Part shown: piece by piece, positions 55,058 to 64,000 of the stretch
Numbering within the stretch: the first letter of the stretch is position 1
How the letters are laid out: each line of letters opens with the position of its first letter
NCBI RefSeq assembly: GCF_034344865.1
Contig: NZ_CP133774.1
Span: 1,550,001 to 1,614,000, forward strand
DNA from: Pseudomonas sp. 10S4
GTDB taxonomy: Bacteria > Pseudomonadota > Gammaproteobacteria > Pseudomonadales > Pseudomonadaceae
Reading direction: 5' to 3'
DNA length: 64,000 bases
Made by a program: the position numbers and the translations under genes
The notes under the pieces: generated by a model
The model's database searches: none
Told to the model about the DNA's origin: nothing
The model's input: the letters and a program-made list of their open reading frames with translations, nothing else

Positions 55058-56389
55058 TCAGTTCCTGATGGCCCAGAATTTCAGTTCAAGCTCGGCAAAT
55101 TCGCCGGACACGTGGAACGCGAAGCCGCCGGAGCGCTCGAGTTGCGCCAGGTCTTCGGAACTGAGTTCGAGGATGAAATAGGTTTTGTTGGAGTGGAACG
55201 CGATCTGCCGCGGGGCCACCGGCAACGGTTTGACCTTGATGCCTGGCAGATGCAGGTTGACCAGTTGGCGAATACGCTCCACCGGGCCGACCTTGAGGTG
55301 CGCCGGCAAGCGATGGCGCAGTTCTTCGGAATCGCAGTTGGCACTGGCTGCCAGCACGAACGACGCCGAGCCCAGCAGTTTGTGGTCGTGCAACGGCGAA
55401 ACGATGATCCCGTACTGACGCGCTTGCAGCACCAGTTCGATGGCGTGCTGTTCGAGCACCATCGACAGCACCTGACGAATCGCTTCCATCAGTTTGCGGA
55501 AGCTCGCGCCCTGGTCGCTGTGCTGGTAACGGCTGTCCAGGCGCGGGCGTTTGCTGTCGCTGGAGAAGGTCGCCAGATCACCGAGCATGGTCAGCAGCGT
55601 GCGGTACAACTCTTCCGGGTGAACTTGCTCCAGGCCCAAATAGTGGCGCAGCAGCAGTTCGGTGCGGTTGATCAGTTGCAGCATCATGAAGTCGCCGACT
55701 TCCGCGCCACCGACCTTGCCGTTGGAGCGGATCCGGTCGGCGATGGTGTCGCCCCGGTGGCCGAGCATGCTGATGACTTCTTTGAGGCACGACAGCAAGT
55801 AGCTGGAGGAATGCGCCTGAATGTAGGTCGGCACAAAGTCCGGGTCGAGGCTGATCACGCCGTCGGGCGTGGTGTCGAGCACTTCGCAGATCTTCAGCTT
55901 CACGTAGGCCTGGTCGCTCTGCTGCTCGCCAAGCAACAGCTTGAAATCCGGGCGGGCGCAACTGACTTGGCTGGCAGAGTCGTCGCCGGCGTTGGAGTCG
56001 GCCACTTCCGCGTCATACGCGGTGTAGCGCGCCAGCACATCGGATTGCTCCGGGCGACGGGACTCAATGTGGTTGCCGGTGACCAGCGGCAGCGCCAGGT
56101 AGATCGGCGTGTTGCCGGTGTTCGGCGGCACGTCCAGGGCCAACGGTTCGGTGTTGCCACCCAGTTCGAACAGGCTGCCGTCCGGCAGAATCCCCGAGGC
56201 CTGGCTGATCACCAGTTTGCCCATGTTGAGGAACTGCAAGTCGATGTCCAGGTTCAGGAAGCCCCAGGTGTAGCTGCCCAACAACTGGGTTCGGGTCTTC
56301 ATCTGGTGGTCGTAGTAACGATCGTTGTGCTGGAAGTGCTGCGGCCGCAGCAGCATGCCTTCCTGCCAAATGACTTTATGGGAGTTCAT
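55058..56389 (-). CDS. tssK: T6SS baseplate protein TssK
   Basis: 443 residues. Connects the baseplate to the membrane complex. Diagnostic N-terminus 'KVIWQEGMLLRPQHFQHNDR', followed by 'LGSYTWGFLNLDIDLQ' and the C-terminal 'FILELSSEDLAQLERSGGFA'. Full length, 2 bp after tssJ. Confidence 0.96.
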   Translation of the reverse strand: MNSHKVIWQEGMLLRPQHFQHNDRYYDHQMKTRTQLLGSYTWGFLNLDIDLQFLNMGKLVISQASGILPDGSLFELGGNTEPLALDVPPNTGNTPIYLALPLVTGNHIESRRPEQSDVLARYTAYDAEVADSNAGDDSASQVSCARPDFKLLLGEQQSDQAYVKLKICEVLDTTPDGVISLDPDFVPTYIQAHSSSYLLSCLKEVISMLGHRGDTIADRIRSNGKVGGAEVGDFMMLQLINRTELLLRHYLGLEQVHPEELYRTLLTMLGDLATFSSDSKRPRLDSRYQHSDQGASFRKLMEAIRQVLSMVLEQHAIELVLQARQYGIIVSPLHDHKLLGSASFVLAASANCDSEELRHRLPAHLKVGPVERIRQLVNLHLPGIKVKPLPVAPRQIAFHSNKTYFILELSSEDLAQLERSGGFAFHVSGEFAELELKFWAIRN

Positions 56390-56391
56390 GA

Positions 56392-56901
56392 TCAGTCAAC
56401 CGCCTTGGCGAGCGTTTCATTGGTGTTGCGGATGCCGGACTGGTCGAGGGTCAGATCAGCCTCGGTGAGGGCCACCGGGGTGATTTGCACCGTGTAGCGC
56501 CATTTGGTTTCCGGCAGGTCGCGGTAGGCGGCGAGCACGCCAACGTAGCGGCTGCCCTCTTCCACGCTGAGCTTGAGCTCGACGGTTTCGCCCGGACGCA
56601 GTTCCAGCTCTTCGGTGGCGACCATGTCCGGGGCCAGGGATTCCTTGGCGCGCTCGTACAGGCTGAAGAAGTCCGCGTTCTCGAAGGCCACCGGGTGCTT
56701 GAGTTCAAACAGGCGCACGACGATTGGCGACGGACGACCATTAAGGTCCGGGTTCAACTGATCGCTGGCGGTCAGCTTCAGGTTGAGTTTGGTCACGGTG
56801 GAATACGGCGACAGCGACGAGCAGCCGGCCAGCAGCACCAGGGCAGCCAGCGCTGTCAGCGTCTTGAAAAAAGCGGTCGAGCAGCGAGACATGCGCATCA
56901 T
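56392..56901 (-). CDS. tssJ: T6SS outer-membrane lipoprotein TssJ
   Basis: 169 residues. Lipoprotein signal with lipobox 'VLLAGCSSLSPY', followed by the transthyretin-like fold pattern 'NPDLNGRPSPIVVRLFELKH' and 'LRPGETVELKLSVEEGSRYV'. Anchors TssM to the outer membrane. ATG 56901 overlaps the stop of the fha gene (ATGA). Confidence 0.95.
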   Translation of the reverse strand: MMRMSRCSTAFFKTLTALAALVLLAGCSSLSPYSTVTKLNLKLTASDQLNPDLNGRPSPIVVRLFELKHPVAFENADFFSLYERAKESLAPDMVATEELELRPGETVELKLSVEEGSRYVGVLAAYRDLPETKWRYTVQITPVALTEADLTLDQSGIRNTNETLAKAVD

Positions 56902-58094
56902 CCTTGGTGGTCGGTGTGAAGGGTGGAAATCAGGCGGATCTGTTCTTCGTAGGCCTGGGCGAAGTCGCGGGCCAGCAGGCGCTCGCTCCAGTCATCGTCC
57001 TGACGCAGGGCCTGGTGATAACGCCCGTAAGCTCTCCAGCGGCTGCCGGAAGTGGCCAGGATCGGTTTGTTGTCGCGTTCAAAACGCAAGGTCAACTGCT
57101 CGGGCGAGAAGTGCTCCAGCGTGCCGCGAACCGCTGCTCGGCTGGCGGTCAGCAAGGCCACCTGGTGCGCTTGCAAATCGCGGAACGAACGGGAGATCGC
57201 TTGCTCGGCCGGCAACTGGCCCGGCTTGTTCGGCTGCAACAAAATGCCCAGCGCTTCACCGGCATCAACGGCGAATTTAAGCGGGTTTTTGTTGTTGCCC
57301 TGGACGATGGTCTGGGCCAGGCGCAGTTCGTTTTTCAACTCGCTGCGGGTACGCAGGCTCTGCTGCAAACCACCAACGCTTTGCTTGAGCAGGCGCGCGG
57401 CGTTCAGGGCCAGGGCTTCGCGGGCATCATGGTCGAGGCCTTTGAGGTCCACGCCCAGCGCTGCACCGAAGTGCTCCCAGAAACCTTCGCTCTGACGCGG
57501 GGCCGCTATCGGCGCCGGGGCTGGCGCGGGTTCGGCCGGGGCGTCGATCAGCTCCGGGACCATCAGGCTTTCCATGTCGATACGCGCGTAGTCGGCGCGT
57601 TGACGAGTATCTTCGGGCGCGTTGCGCGGGGAGATCAGTTCGTCGATTTCCGAGTACACGCGCTCTTGCTGATCGAGGGCGTTCAGCGGGTCGAGGTCGA
57701 GGAACGCATCATCAGGAATGATGCTGCCCGCCGCCTGCGGACGGCCGACTTCCACGTCGAAGGTCGCCGGGTCGCGGACCAGCCGCGCACGGATCTCGAA
57801 ATCACCCAGCACGTAGACACTGCCGTGCTCGATGCGCATGGCTTCGCCCTTGCGCAAGCGCGCGCCGCTTTCGCTGTCCTGGATACCGTTGCTGCTGGTA
57901 TCGGTCAGGTAAAACGTGCCTTCGCGGTAGCTGATCAACGCGTGATGGTTGGACAGGTGACGCTTGCGGTCCGGAATGATCCAGTCGCAATCCTCGCCCC
58001 GACCAATCACGCCGCCGGCCTGTTTGAAGGTCTTCTGGCACAAATCCGTGGGCACGAATTGCTTGGTGTTCAGCATTTCGAAAACCAGTTCCAT
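56898..58094 (-). CDS. tagH: T6SS FHA-domain protein (Fha/TagH)
   Basis: 398 residues from ATG 58094 (AAGGAG 7 bp ahead). N-terminal FHA domain, about 20–95: 'VIGRGEDCDWIIPDRKRHLS' and 'LTDTSSNGIQ', with the phosphothreonine-binding Arg, Ser and Asn. The middle is Pro/Ala-rich. The C-terminal TagH/Fha region (about 200–398) includes 'GFWEHFGAALGVDLKGLD'. It is the expected substrate and reader for the Stk1/PppA switch encoded downstream. It corresponds to fha2 in HSI-II. Confidence 0.94.
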   Translation of the reverse strand: MELVFEMLNTKQFVPTDLCQKTFKQAGGVIGRGEDCDWIIPDRKRHLSNHHALISYREGTFYLTDTSSNGIQDSESGARLRKGEAMRIEHGSVYVLGDFEIRARLVRDPATFDVEVGRPQAAGSIIPDDAFLDLDPLNALDQQERVYSEIDELISPRNAPEDTRQRADYARIDMESLMVPELIDAPAEPAPAPAPIAAPRQSEGFWEHFGAALGVDLKGLDHDAREALALNAARLLKQSVGGLQQSLRTRSELKNELRLAQTIVQGNNKNPLKFAVDAGEALGILLQPNKPGQLPAEQAISRSFRDLQAHQVALLTASRAAVRGTLEHFSPEQLTLRFERDNKPILATSGSRWRAYGRYHQALRQDDDWSERLLARDFAQAYEEQIRLISTLHTDHQG

Positions 58095-58111
58095 GATGAT
58101 GCTCCTTGCGG

Positions 58112-58252
58112 TCACTTGCCGCGATTGACCGCCTGCGGATCACCCAATGGGCGATAGGTGTTGTCGTTGAATTTGTAATTGCCGCTACAGCCGCCGAGGC
58201 CGCATAGAACGACGAGGGTCAGCAGGACGGCTTGCCAGTGACGAACAGACAT
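58112..58252 (-). CDS. Tiny T6SS-cluster lipoprotein (OrfX of HSI-II type)
   Basis: 46 residues. ATG 58252 follows GGAGACCC. The signal ends in a lipobox, 'LCGLGGCSGN', leaving only about 25 mature residues ('YKFNDNTYRPLGDPQAVNR'). It stands between the sigma-54 activator and fha genes, exactly where P. aeruginosa HSI-II has the small orfX (PA1664). Function unknown; as an outer-membrane lipopeptide it might assist TssJ, which is a guess. Confidence 0.72.
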   Translation of the reverse strand: MSVRHWQAVLLTLVVLCGLGGCSGNYKFNDNTYRPLGDPQAVNRGK

Positions 58253-58564
58253 CAGAGGGTCTCCAGGGGTAGACAAAGTACAAAGCGCCGACCCTTTCGG
58301 GCGGCGCTGTTGGAAGCGAATGAGGTGGATTGGGAGGCTCTAGCCAATGGCTTTAAGCCGAACACCTGTATTGAGGTGACCCTTTGTGGCGAGGGGGCTT
58401 GCCCCGTTGGGTCGCGAAGCGGCCCCAAAACTGACTACCCAGTTTATTCAGGCAAACTGCATTTACTGGATGGCGACTGCTGCGCAGCCGAACGGGGTAA
58501 ACCCCTCGCCACAGGGAATCCGCTCACCACAAGGAGCGCGTTCAACGCAGGAATGGCCGTTGGG
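58253..58564. other. Gap between the activator gene and orfX, with hairpin
   Basis: 312 bp without a gene, unusual in this otherwise tight cluster. It contains a GC hairpin GCGCCGACCC/GGGCGGCGC (58285–58307) and a REP pair. The gap must hold either a promoter for the orfX–tssM block or only an attenuator; I found no clear sigma-54 (GG-N10-GC) site by eye. Confidence 0.45.
58385..58513. repeat. REP pair inside the T6SS cluster
   Basis: TGTGGCGAGGGGGCTTGCCCC at the left and the inverse GGGGTAAACCCCTCGCCACA at the right; the right arm is diverged. It also includes the GGTCGCGAAGCGGCCCC / GCTGCGCAGC mini-hairpins of this REP class. Confidence 0.8.
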
Positions 58565-60085
58565 TTAACCATCGAAATCACCCAAATTGATATTCAGGCG
58601 CCCGAGGCGGTAGAGCAACGTGCGGCGTGGCAGCCCTAATTCGCGGGCGGCGAGGGTCTGGTTGCCGTCGTTTTTTCGCAGGCAATCGAGCAGCAGACTG
58701 CGTTCAACCTGCTCCAGACGTTCGCGCAGGTTCAAGCCGCTGTTGTCTTCCGGCATCGCTTCCATGCGCAGGGAAAAATGCTCGGCCAGCAACTCGCCGC
58801 CCTCGCACAGCAGCACGGCCCTTTCGACCAGACCTTTGAGTTCGCGCACGTTGCCCGGAAAGGCGTAGCCGGACAGGTGATCCAGCGCCGCCTCGGACCA
58901 ACGCACCGCGTCCCGTTGCAAGAACGAGCAAGCCTTGTCGGCGAAGTGCCGGGCCAGGTCGAGAATGTCGCCTTCGCGATGACGCAAGGCCGGTAACTCG
59001 ATAGGGAATTGCGCGAGGCGATAGTACAAGTCCTCGCGGAATTTGCCTTCGCTGACCAGCACCGCCAAATCCCGGTGAGTCGCAGCAATGATGCGCACGT
59101 CGATCTTGTGAGTGTCGTTGGAACCCAACGGGCGGATTTCGCCTTCCTGCAACACGCGCAACAACTTGGCTTGCAGGGACAACGGCATGTCGCCGATTTC
59201 ATCGAGCAGCAAGGTGCCGCCATTGGCCGCATCGAACAGACCGGCGCGGTCACGATCAGCACCGGTGAACGCGCCTTTGCGGTAGCCGAACAGTTCACTT
59301 TCCAGCAGGCTCTCAGGGAACGCCGCGCAGTTCTGCACGATGAACGCCTGGGAACGGCGCGGCCCGCAATCGTGAATCGCCCGGGCAACGACTTCCTTGC
59401 CAGTGCCGGTTTCACCGCGCAGCAGCACGGTGTATGGGCTGTGCAGGACTTTGCTGATCAGCGAATAGGTCTGGCGCATGGCCGCACTTTTGCCGATCAA
59501 GCCGTAGCCGCTGATGCTCGGAACGCTGACCGGGCTCGGCAGCACTTCAGTAACTGGCCGGCGCAAACGTTGCAGCAGATGCAATTGGCCCAACACGAAC
59601 GAACCGAGTTGCCCGAGAGAATCGGCAAAGCCGTGCAGGTCGATGTCCCGGTGACTGGCGCACAGCAGCAGACCTTCAACGGCCTTCTGCTGATTAACCA
59701 AAGGCACGCACAGCAACGACTGCCATGGCGTGGCCTGGTTCGGCAGGAACGAGGTTTCGTGCAGGCTGCCGCTCAATTCACTGAGGCAGACCACGCGGTT
59801 CTGGCACAGGGCGAATTGCAATAATTGCTCACCGTTGTAATCCGCCGACAAGCTCGCCGACTCCCGGGGTTGCAGACTGCCGTTGAGGCACTCGGCATTC
59901 ATCCCCAGGCACGTGTGAGTCGCGTCCAGCAGGTACAACTGGGTCAACTCGCAACCGCTGAGCTCGGCCAAACCGCGCACGAAGTCACCCAGCAACGCAG
60001 CACCGTCCGCCGCCCGCGACAGGCTGGCGAACTGCGCCAGCAAGGCTTCGGCATAGACCAGTGGTTGCGGCACTCGAGTGAACAT
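58565..60085 (-). CDS. sfa: T6SS sigma-54-dependent activator (Sfa)
   Basis: 506 residues from ATG 60085 (AGGTGG ahead). N-terminal GAF-like sensor (about 1–180), central AAA+ domain with Walker A '[19 protein letters not shown]', the sigma-54 contact loop '[15 protein letters not shown]', Walker B '[15 protein letters not shown]' and '[16 protein letters not shown]', then a Fis-type HTH at the end ('[20 protein letters not shown]'). Gene content and order match sfa2 of HSI-II. Probably activates sigma-54 promoters for hcp/vgrG genes of the system. Confidence 0.95.
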   Translation of the reverse strand: MFTRVPQPLVYAEALLAQFASLSRAADGAALLGDFVRGLAELSGCELTQLYLLDATHTCLGMNAECLNGSLQPRESASLSADYNGEQLLQFALCQNRVVCLSELSGSLHETSFLPNQATPWQSLLCVPLVNQQKAVEGLLLCASHRDIDLHGFADSLGQLGSFVLGQLHLLQRLRRPVTEVLPSPVSVPSISGYGLIGKSAAMRQTYSLISKVLHSPYTVLLRGETGTGKEVVARAIHDCGPRRSQAFIVQNCAAFPESLLESELFGYRKGAFTGADRDRAGLFDAANGGTLLLDEIGDMPLSLQAKLLRVLQEGEIRPLGSNDTHKIDVRIIAATHRDLAVLVSEGKFREDLYYRLAQFPIELPALRHREGDILDLARHFADKACSFLQRDAVRWSEAALDHLSGYAFPGNVRELKGLVERAVLLCEGGELLAEHFSLRMEAMPEDNSGLNLRERLEQVERSLLLDCLRKNDGNQTLAARELGLPRRTLLYRLGRLNINLGDFDG

Positions 60086-60095
60086 CACACCCACC

Positions 60096-62753
60096 TCAGG
60101 CGAACTCGCAGATCACGCTGGCGTTGCCGTCGAGCGTTGCGTGAACGCGCTTGAGGCTTTCGCCGGTGGCCATCGCGTCGAGCAAGCGGTCGGCCACCAG
60201 CGGCAGCACGTGCAGGTCCAGCAAGTGGTCGATCAGGCGCGCGCCGCTGTCGCTTTGGGTGCAGCGTTCGGCCAAGTGATCGACGAGGTTCTGGCAGTAC
60301 GAGAAGTCGAGCTGACGACGGTTCAGGCGCTCGCCCAAACGGCCGAGTTTTATTTCGATCAGCTCGCGCAGCACCGGGCCACCCACCGGGTAGTAAGGCA
60401 CCACACGCATCCGCGCCAGCAGCGCCGGTTTGAAGTGCTTGCTCAGCACCGGGCGAATGGTTTCTTCGAGCACTTCAGCCGATGGCCGTGCACCGTTTTC
60501 GCAGAGTTCGGCGATGCGGTCGCTGCCCAGGTTCGAAGTCATCAGGATCAACGTGTTGCGGAAGTCGATCTCGCGCCCTTCCCCGTCGTTGGCCACGCCT
60601 TTATCGAAGATTTGGTAGAACAGGTTGAGCACGTCCGGATCGGCTTTTTCGACTTCATCGAGCAAGACCACCGAGTACGGTTTCTGCCGCACGGCTTCGG
60701 TGAGCATGGCCGCCCTCGCCGTAAGCCAACGTAGCCTGGGCGGTGCACCGAACAGGCGCGACACGGTGTGCTTCTCCTGGAACTCGGACATGTTGATAGT
60801 GGTGATGAAACGATCACCGCCGTACAGCAGGTCTGCGAGGGCCAGCGCGGTTTCGGTCTTGCCGACGCCACTCGGGCCGACCAGCAGGAACACGCCAACC
60901 GGTGCATCAGGTTTGTTCAGGCCGGCGGCGGTGGCGCGCATCGAGCGATCCAGCGCGTGAACCGCTTGTTCCTGACCCCGGATGCGGGTGCGCAGGTCGG
61001 TGGCGAAGCTCGCAACCTTGGCGTTGTGCTCACGAGCCAGTTGCGCCAATGGCACACCGGTCCAGGCGCTGATCACTTCGGCTACCAGACGCGGGCACAC
61101 TTCGAAGCTCACCAGCCGCTCTTTGACTTGCAACTCGGTCAGGGCTTTGTGCGTTTCGTTGAGTGCGGCTTCCAGGGTTTCAACGCTTTGCGCTTCATCC
61201 ACCGGCACTTCGAGGGTTTCAATCACGGTGCCTTCGGCGTCTTCTTCTACCGTGACGGTTGGTTCGACAGCGGCAGCCTCACGAGCCTTGGCCAGTTGCT
61301 GACGCAGGTCCAGCAGGCGCTCGGCGAGTTCTTTCTGTTCGGTCCACAGCGCTTCCAGCGCGACCATTTCGTCTTCGGCTTCGGCCAAACGATCTTCCAA
61401 AGCGTCCAGCGCTTCGTGATCGATCAACAGACCAGCCTCGGCATCACGACGCAGGGCCTGACGCTGACGGCCACCTTCAGCCAGTTCGCCACGCAGGCGT
61501 TCCAGGCTTTCCGGGGCAGCGGCGAGGCTGATGCGCACGCGGGCGCAGGCGGTGTCGAGTACGTCGACAGCTTTGTCCGGCAGTTGACGGCCAGCGAGGT
61601 AGCGCGCCGACAATTCGGCCGCTGCGACCACTGCGTCATCGCGCAGGTAGATGCCGTGGCTCTTCTCGTAGACCTGAGCCAGGCCACGGAGGATGGTCAC
61701 CGCTTCGCTGACGGTCGGTTCGTGCAGTTGCACTGGTTGGAAACGACGGGCCAGGGCCGGGTCTTTTTCGAAGTATTTCTTGTACTCCGCCCAAGTGGTC
61801 GCAGCGATGGTGCGCAACTCGCCACGGGCCAGGGCTGGCTTGAGCAGGTTGGCCGCGTCGGAACCGCCGGCATTGCCGCCCGCGCCGATCAAGGTGTGGG
61901 CTTCATCGATGAACAGGATGATCGGTTTTGGCGACGCTTTGACTTCGTCGATCACGCCTTTGAGGCGACGTTCGAATTCACCTTTGACGCTGGCGCCAGC
62001 CTGCAACAGGCCCATGTCCAGCGACAGCAATTCGACGCCTTTCAGTACTTGCGGCACTTCACCGGCAGCGATGCGCGAGGCCAGGCCTTCGACGATGGCG
62101 GTTTTACCGACGCCGGCTTCACCGACCACGATCGGGTTGTTTTTGCGGCGACGGGCGAGGATGTCGACCATCTGGCGAATCGCGCCATCGCGGCACAGCA
62201 CCGGGTCGAGTTTGCCGTCACGAGCCTGCTGGGTCAGGTTGTGGGTGAAGCGCTGCAACAGCGATTCACCCGGCACAGCCGGTTTGCCGGTGGCCGGTTG
62301 TTCTTTCTGGGACAGGGCGAATTCTTTCAGGCGCTCGATGTTCAGCTTGGCCAGCAATGACTGGTAGCGACTGCCGGCGTAGCGCATCGGGTTGCGCAGC
62401 AGCGCGAGGATCAGCGCGGCTTGCTCGACCTGGCTCTGACCCAGTTCAAGGTTGGCCACCAACAAGGCGTCTTGCAGCCATTGCACCAGTTCCGGGGCGA
62501 ACACCGGGTTGCGCGAAGCGCTGTGCTCAACCCGCGATTGCAGCGCGGCGCTCAGTTCACCGGCATCTACTTCGGCATCTTGCAGCGCGCGTGCGAGCAA
62601 GCCTTGCGGGCGCTCCAGCAAGCCCAGCAGCAGGTCTTCGACGAGGATTTTGCTACCGCCACGGGCGACGCAACGTTCGGCCGAACTTTCCAGGTCACGA
62701 CGGGTTTCGGCGTCCAGCGCCTGAATCAGTTGTTGCAGGTCTACGTTGATCAT
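60096..62753 (-). CDS. clpV: T6SS ATPase ClpV, AAA2 pore loop scrambled in this sequence
   Basis: 885 residues. ClpV disassembles the contracted TssBC sheath. N-domain about 1–150; AAA1 Walker A 'VVGEAGVGKTAIVEGLA', Walker B 'PIILFIDEAHTLIG'; AAA2 Walker A 'LLVGPSGVGKTETALALA' and Walker B 'YSVVLLDEVEKADPDVL'. Between the last two, the usual 'GAPPGYVGYGEGAML' reads 'GAPPRLRWLTARAAML'. Deleting one C (60710/60711), one A (60723/60724) and one G (60738–60740) on the plus strand restores it exactly. The frame elsewhere is intact. Confidence 0.95.
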   Translation of the reverse strand: MINVDLQQLIQALDAETRRDLESSAERCVARGGSKILVEDLLLGLLERPQGLLARALQDAEVDAGELSAALQSRVEHSASRNPVFAPELVQWLQDALLVANLELGQSQVEQAALILALLRNPMRYAGSRYQSLLAKLNIERLKEFALSQKEQPATGKPAVPGESLLQRFTHNLTQQARDGKLDPVLCRDGAIRQMVDILARRRKNNPIVVGEAGVGKTAIVEGLASRIAAGEVPQVLKGVELLSLDMGLLQAGASVKGEFERRLKGVIDEVKASPKPIILFIDEAHTLIGAGGNAGGSDAANLLKPALARGELRTIAATTWAEYKKYFEKDPALARRFQPVQLHEPTVSEAVTILRGLAQVYEKSHGIYLRDDAVVAAAELSARYLAGRQLPDKAVDVLDTACARVRISLAAAPESLERLRGELAEGGRQRQALRRDAEAGLLIDHEALDALEDRLAEAEDEMVALEALWTEQKELAERLLDLRQQLAKAREAAAVEPTVTVEEDAEGTVIETLEVPVDEAQSVETLEAALNETHKALTELQVKERLVSFEVCPRLVAEVISAWTGVPLAQLAREHNAKVASFATDLRTRIRGQEQAVHALDRSMRATAAGLNKPDAPVGVFLLVGPSGVGKTETALALADLLYGGDRFITTINMSEFQEKHTVSRLFGAPPRLRWLTARAAMLTEAVRQKPYSVVLLDEVEKADPDVLNLFYQIFDKGVANDGEGREIDFRNTLILMTSNLGSDRIAELCENGARPSAEVLEETIRPVLSKHFKPALLARMRVVPYYPVGGPVLRELIEIKLGRLGERLNRRQLDFSYCQNLVDHLAERCTQSDSGARLIDHLLDLHVLPLVADRLLDAMATGESLKRVHATLDGNASVICEFA

Positions 62754-62766
62754 GGGTCATCTGTCC

Positions 62767-63774
62767 TTAATGAATTTTGCTGCCGAGGGTCACCACGCCG
62801 TCCGCTTTTTCGCGGCCGAGCCAACTGGTCCACCCCAGGCGACAGGCGTTCTGCTCACCGATTCGCAGTTCGCGGATTTCTTCCTGGCGCAGGACCAGGC
62901 GAATGTCGTAATCGAGCGGGTCACGCAGGGTGAACCGCACCAGCGCGCACAGCGGCTGGTAGCCGAAACCGATCGGCAGGAATTCGTGAAAGCGCAACCA
63001 GTCAAGCTCGCGGATGTGAATCCGGAACTTGCCGCTGCGGTCGCGCACGTGTTCGCCCATCACCAGGTCTTCGCCGAGCATGCTGTTGGCGCGACCGAGG
63101 CGATTGCGCTGCTCCTCAAGAATTTCCACGCGACGCTCGATGCACTGCTCGATGGTCAGTTCGGCGTGTTTGAAGTAGTAACGCAGCACCGCTTCGATCA
63201 GCGCTGCCGAGTGCGCCCGCAAGCTGAGCAAGCCGAGGTACGGCAACAAGCGTTTCCAGTTCAGTTCCTGAGCACGGCGGATCTCTTCACCACCCAGGCC
63301 GATCAGCGCAAACAGCTGCGAGGAAAACGGGTCGAGGGCGCCGCTCTGGAAGCTCGCGCGGTAGCGGTACTTCTGCCAGATCGGCAGCATCAGCCGTTGC
63401 AGGCGATGGTGAAACAGGTCGAGGAAGTTGCGGGTCGGGTTGCCGTCTTCGCTGTCGCCCAGGGCTTGTTCGCCGTAGAACGCCGGCAGCGGCGAGCCCG
63501 AGCCGACCAGGCCAATCAGGTTGAAACGCAGGCGCGCGCGCAGGTGGCCGTGCTCGGTGAAAAACTCCACGCGATCAACGTCACTGCCAGGGAAACCCAG
63601 GCTCGGGTTGGCCTGGAATTCCAGCTGGTCGTACAAATCGTCTTGGCTCAGGTGCGGGTGGGCCTCGCGCAGCCGGTCAACCACCAGCAGCACGGCCTGA
63701 AACAGCGAGTACTCGCGTATTCCTCGGGTCAGCCCGCTTAAAGCAGCGGCTGAAGGCCCATACGTGGTGTCCAT
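62767..63774 (-). CDS. tssG: T6SS baseplate protein TssG
   Basis: 335 residues. Baseplate wedge component. Family pattern: 'YSLFQAVLLVVDRLREAHPH', 'VEFFTEHGHLRARLRFNLIG' then 'GSPLPAFYGEQAL', and 'RNFLDLFHHRLQRLMLPIWQ'. ATG 63774 overlaps the end of tssF by 37 bp. It corresponds to hsiH2 of the P. aeruginosa cluster. Confidence 0.94.
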   Translation of the reverse strand: MDTTYGPSAAALSGLTRGIREYSLFQAVLLVVDRLREAHPHLSQDDLYDQLEFQANPSLGFPGSDVDRVEFFTEHGHLRARLRFNLIGLVGSGSPLPAFYGEQALGDSEDGNPTRNFLDLFHHRLQRLMLPIWQKYRYRASFQSGALDPFSSQLFALIGLGGEEIRRAQELNWKRLLPYLGLLSLRAHSAALIEAVLRYYFKHAELTIEQCIERRVEILEEQRNRLGRANSMLGEDLVMGEHVRDRSGKFRIHIRELDWLRFHEFLPIGFGYQPLCALVRFTLRDPLDYDIRLVLRQEEIRELRIGEQNACRLGWTSWLGREKADGVVTLGSKIH

Positions 63775-64000
63775 TGGTACACCTCTCCCTGTGTGCTTTT
63801 TACCCGCAGCTCGTGGTACGAATTGAGACTGGCGTAAAGCGCGAAAAACTCGTTAAGAACAGAAGCGAAAACGAACAGGTCGCCCTCGCCGATATACCCT
63901 TCCGGGTCGATGGTCAGCTCGGTGCGCAACCCGCGTACCGGCAGCCCTCGGTGCAGTCGATCGACGTGTTGGTGCTTGATCGACTTGAGCCCGCCCAGCA
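63738..64000 (-). CDS. tssF: T6SS baseplate protein TssF, C-terminal end
   Basis: Only the last 87 codons are in the window; the gene continues beyond the right edge. The C-terminal TssF pattern is clear: 'LKSIKHQHVDRL', 'GLRTELTIDPEGYIGEGDLF', 'VFASVLNEFFALYASLNSYH'. The remaining sheath, hcp and tssE genes of the HSI-II-type cluster presumably lie further right. Confidence 0.92.
   Translation of the reverse strand, partial: LGGLKSIKHQHVDRLHRGLPVRGLRTELTIDPEGYIGEGDLFVFASVLNEFFALYASLNSYHELRVKSTQGEVYQWTPRMGLQPLL

Overview
The window is chromosomal DNA of a fluorescent Pseudomonas (P. fluorescens group). The evidence is the gene order kauB – cupin – rpmG/rpmB – peptide-binding protein – radC – coaBC – dut – algC – argB – pyrE – crc – rph – yicC – gmk – rpoZ – spoT – ridA – exbB/exbD/tonB – oxyR – recG, which follows the PA5312–PA5346 order I recall from P. 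aeruginosa. High GC and many REP/REPIN palindromes of the 'TGTGGGAGCGAGCTTGC' type between genes fit the same group.

Layout. (1) 1–28.6 kb is conserved core: nucleotide and cofactor synthesis (coaBC, dut, pyrE, argB), exopolysaccharide precursor synthesis (algC), catabolite repression (crc), the stringent response and transcription block (gmk, rpoZ, spoT), TonB energisation, and oxidative stress and recombination (oxyR, recG). An IS110-family element (about 19.5–20.6 kb) lies between a REPIN and an epimerase gene. (2) 28.6–39 kb is accessory: a Ser/Thr-rich small protein, an SCP2-like protein with a decayed duplicate beside it, an operon of five small exported proteins including two paralogues, a large fusion of an alpha/beta-hydrolase-like domain with a PEP-synthase-like phosphotransferase, a TIGR01777 epimerase with a membrane domain, and a DUF6124 gene behind a structured leader. 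(3) 39–46.8 kb is visibly AT-richer and reads as a type VI secretion (T6SS) effector island: LprI/DUF1311 lysozyme-inhibitor-like genes, XAC2610-like exported genes, fragments and dispersed repeats lie downstream of a two-domain (M23-like plus GH19-like) peptidoglycan hydrolase that directly follows vgrG. (4) 46.8–64 kb is a T6SS cluster, all on the minus strand: tssF–tssG–clpV–sfa–orfX–fha–tssJ–tssK–tssL–tssM–pppA–stk1–vgrG–effector. This is the order of the P. aeruginosa HSI-II locus, including the sigma-54 activator and the PppA/Stk1 phosphorylation switch. Many junctions are ATGA overlaps.

Sequence quality. At least nine small indels, most in homopolymers, interrupt genes whose two halves are otherwise intact (peptide-binding protein, spoT, a gene at 37.7 kb, one at 43.6 kb, the effector twice, vgrG twice, stk1). 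In clpV three single-base insertions within about 35 bp scramble the AAA2 pore loop without changing the frame downstream. This pattern looks more like uncorrected read or assembly error than gene decay. I marked broken frames as pseudogenes but describe the restored proteins.
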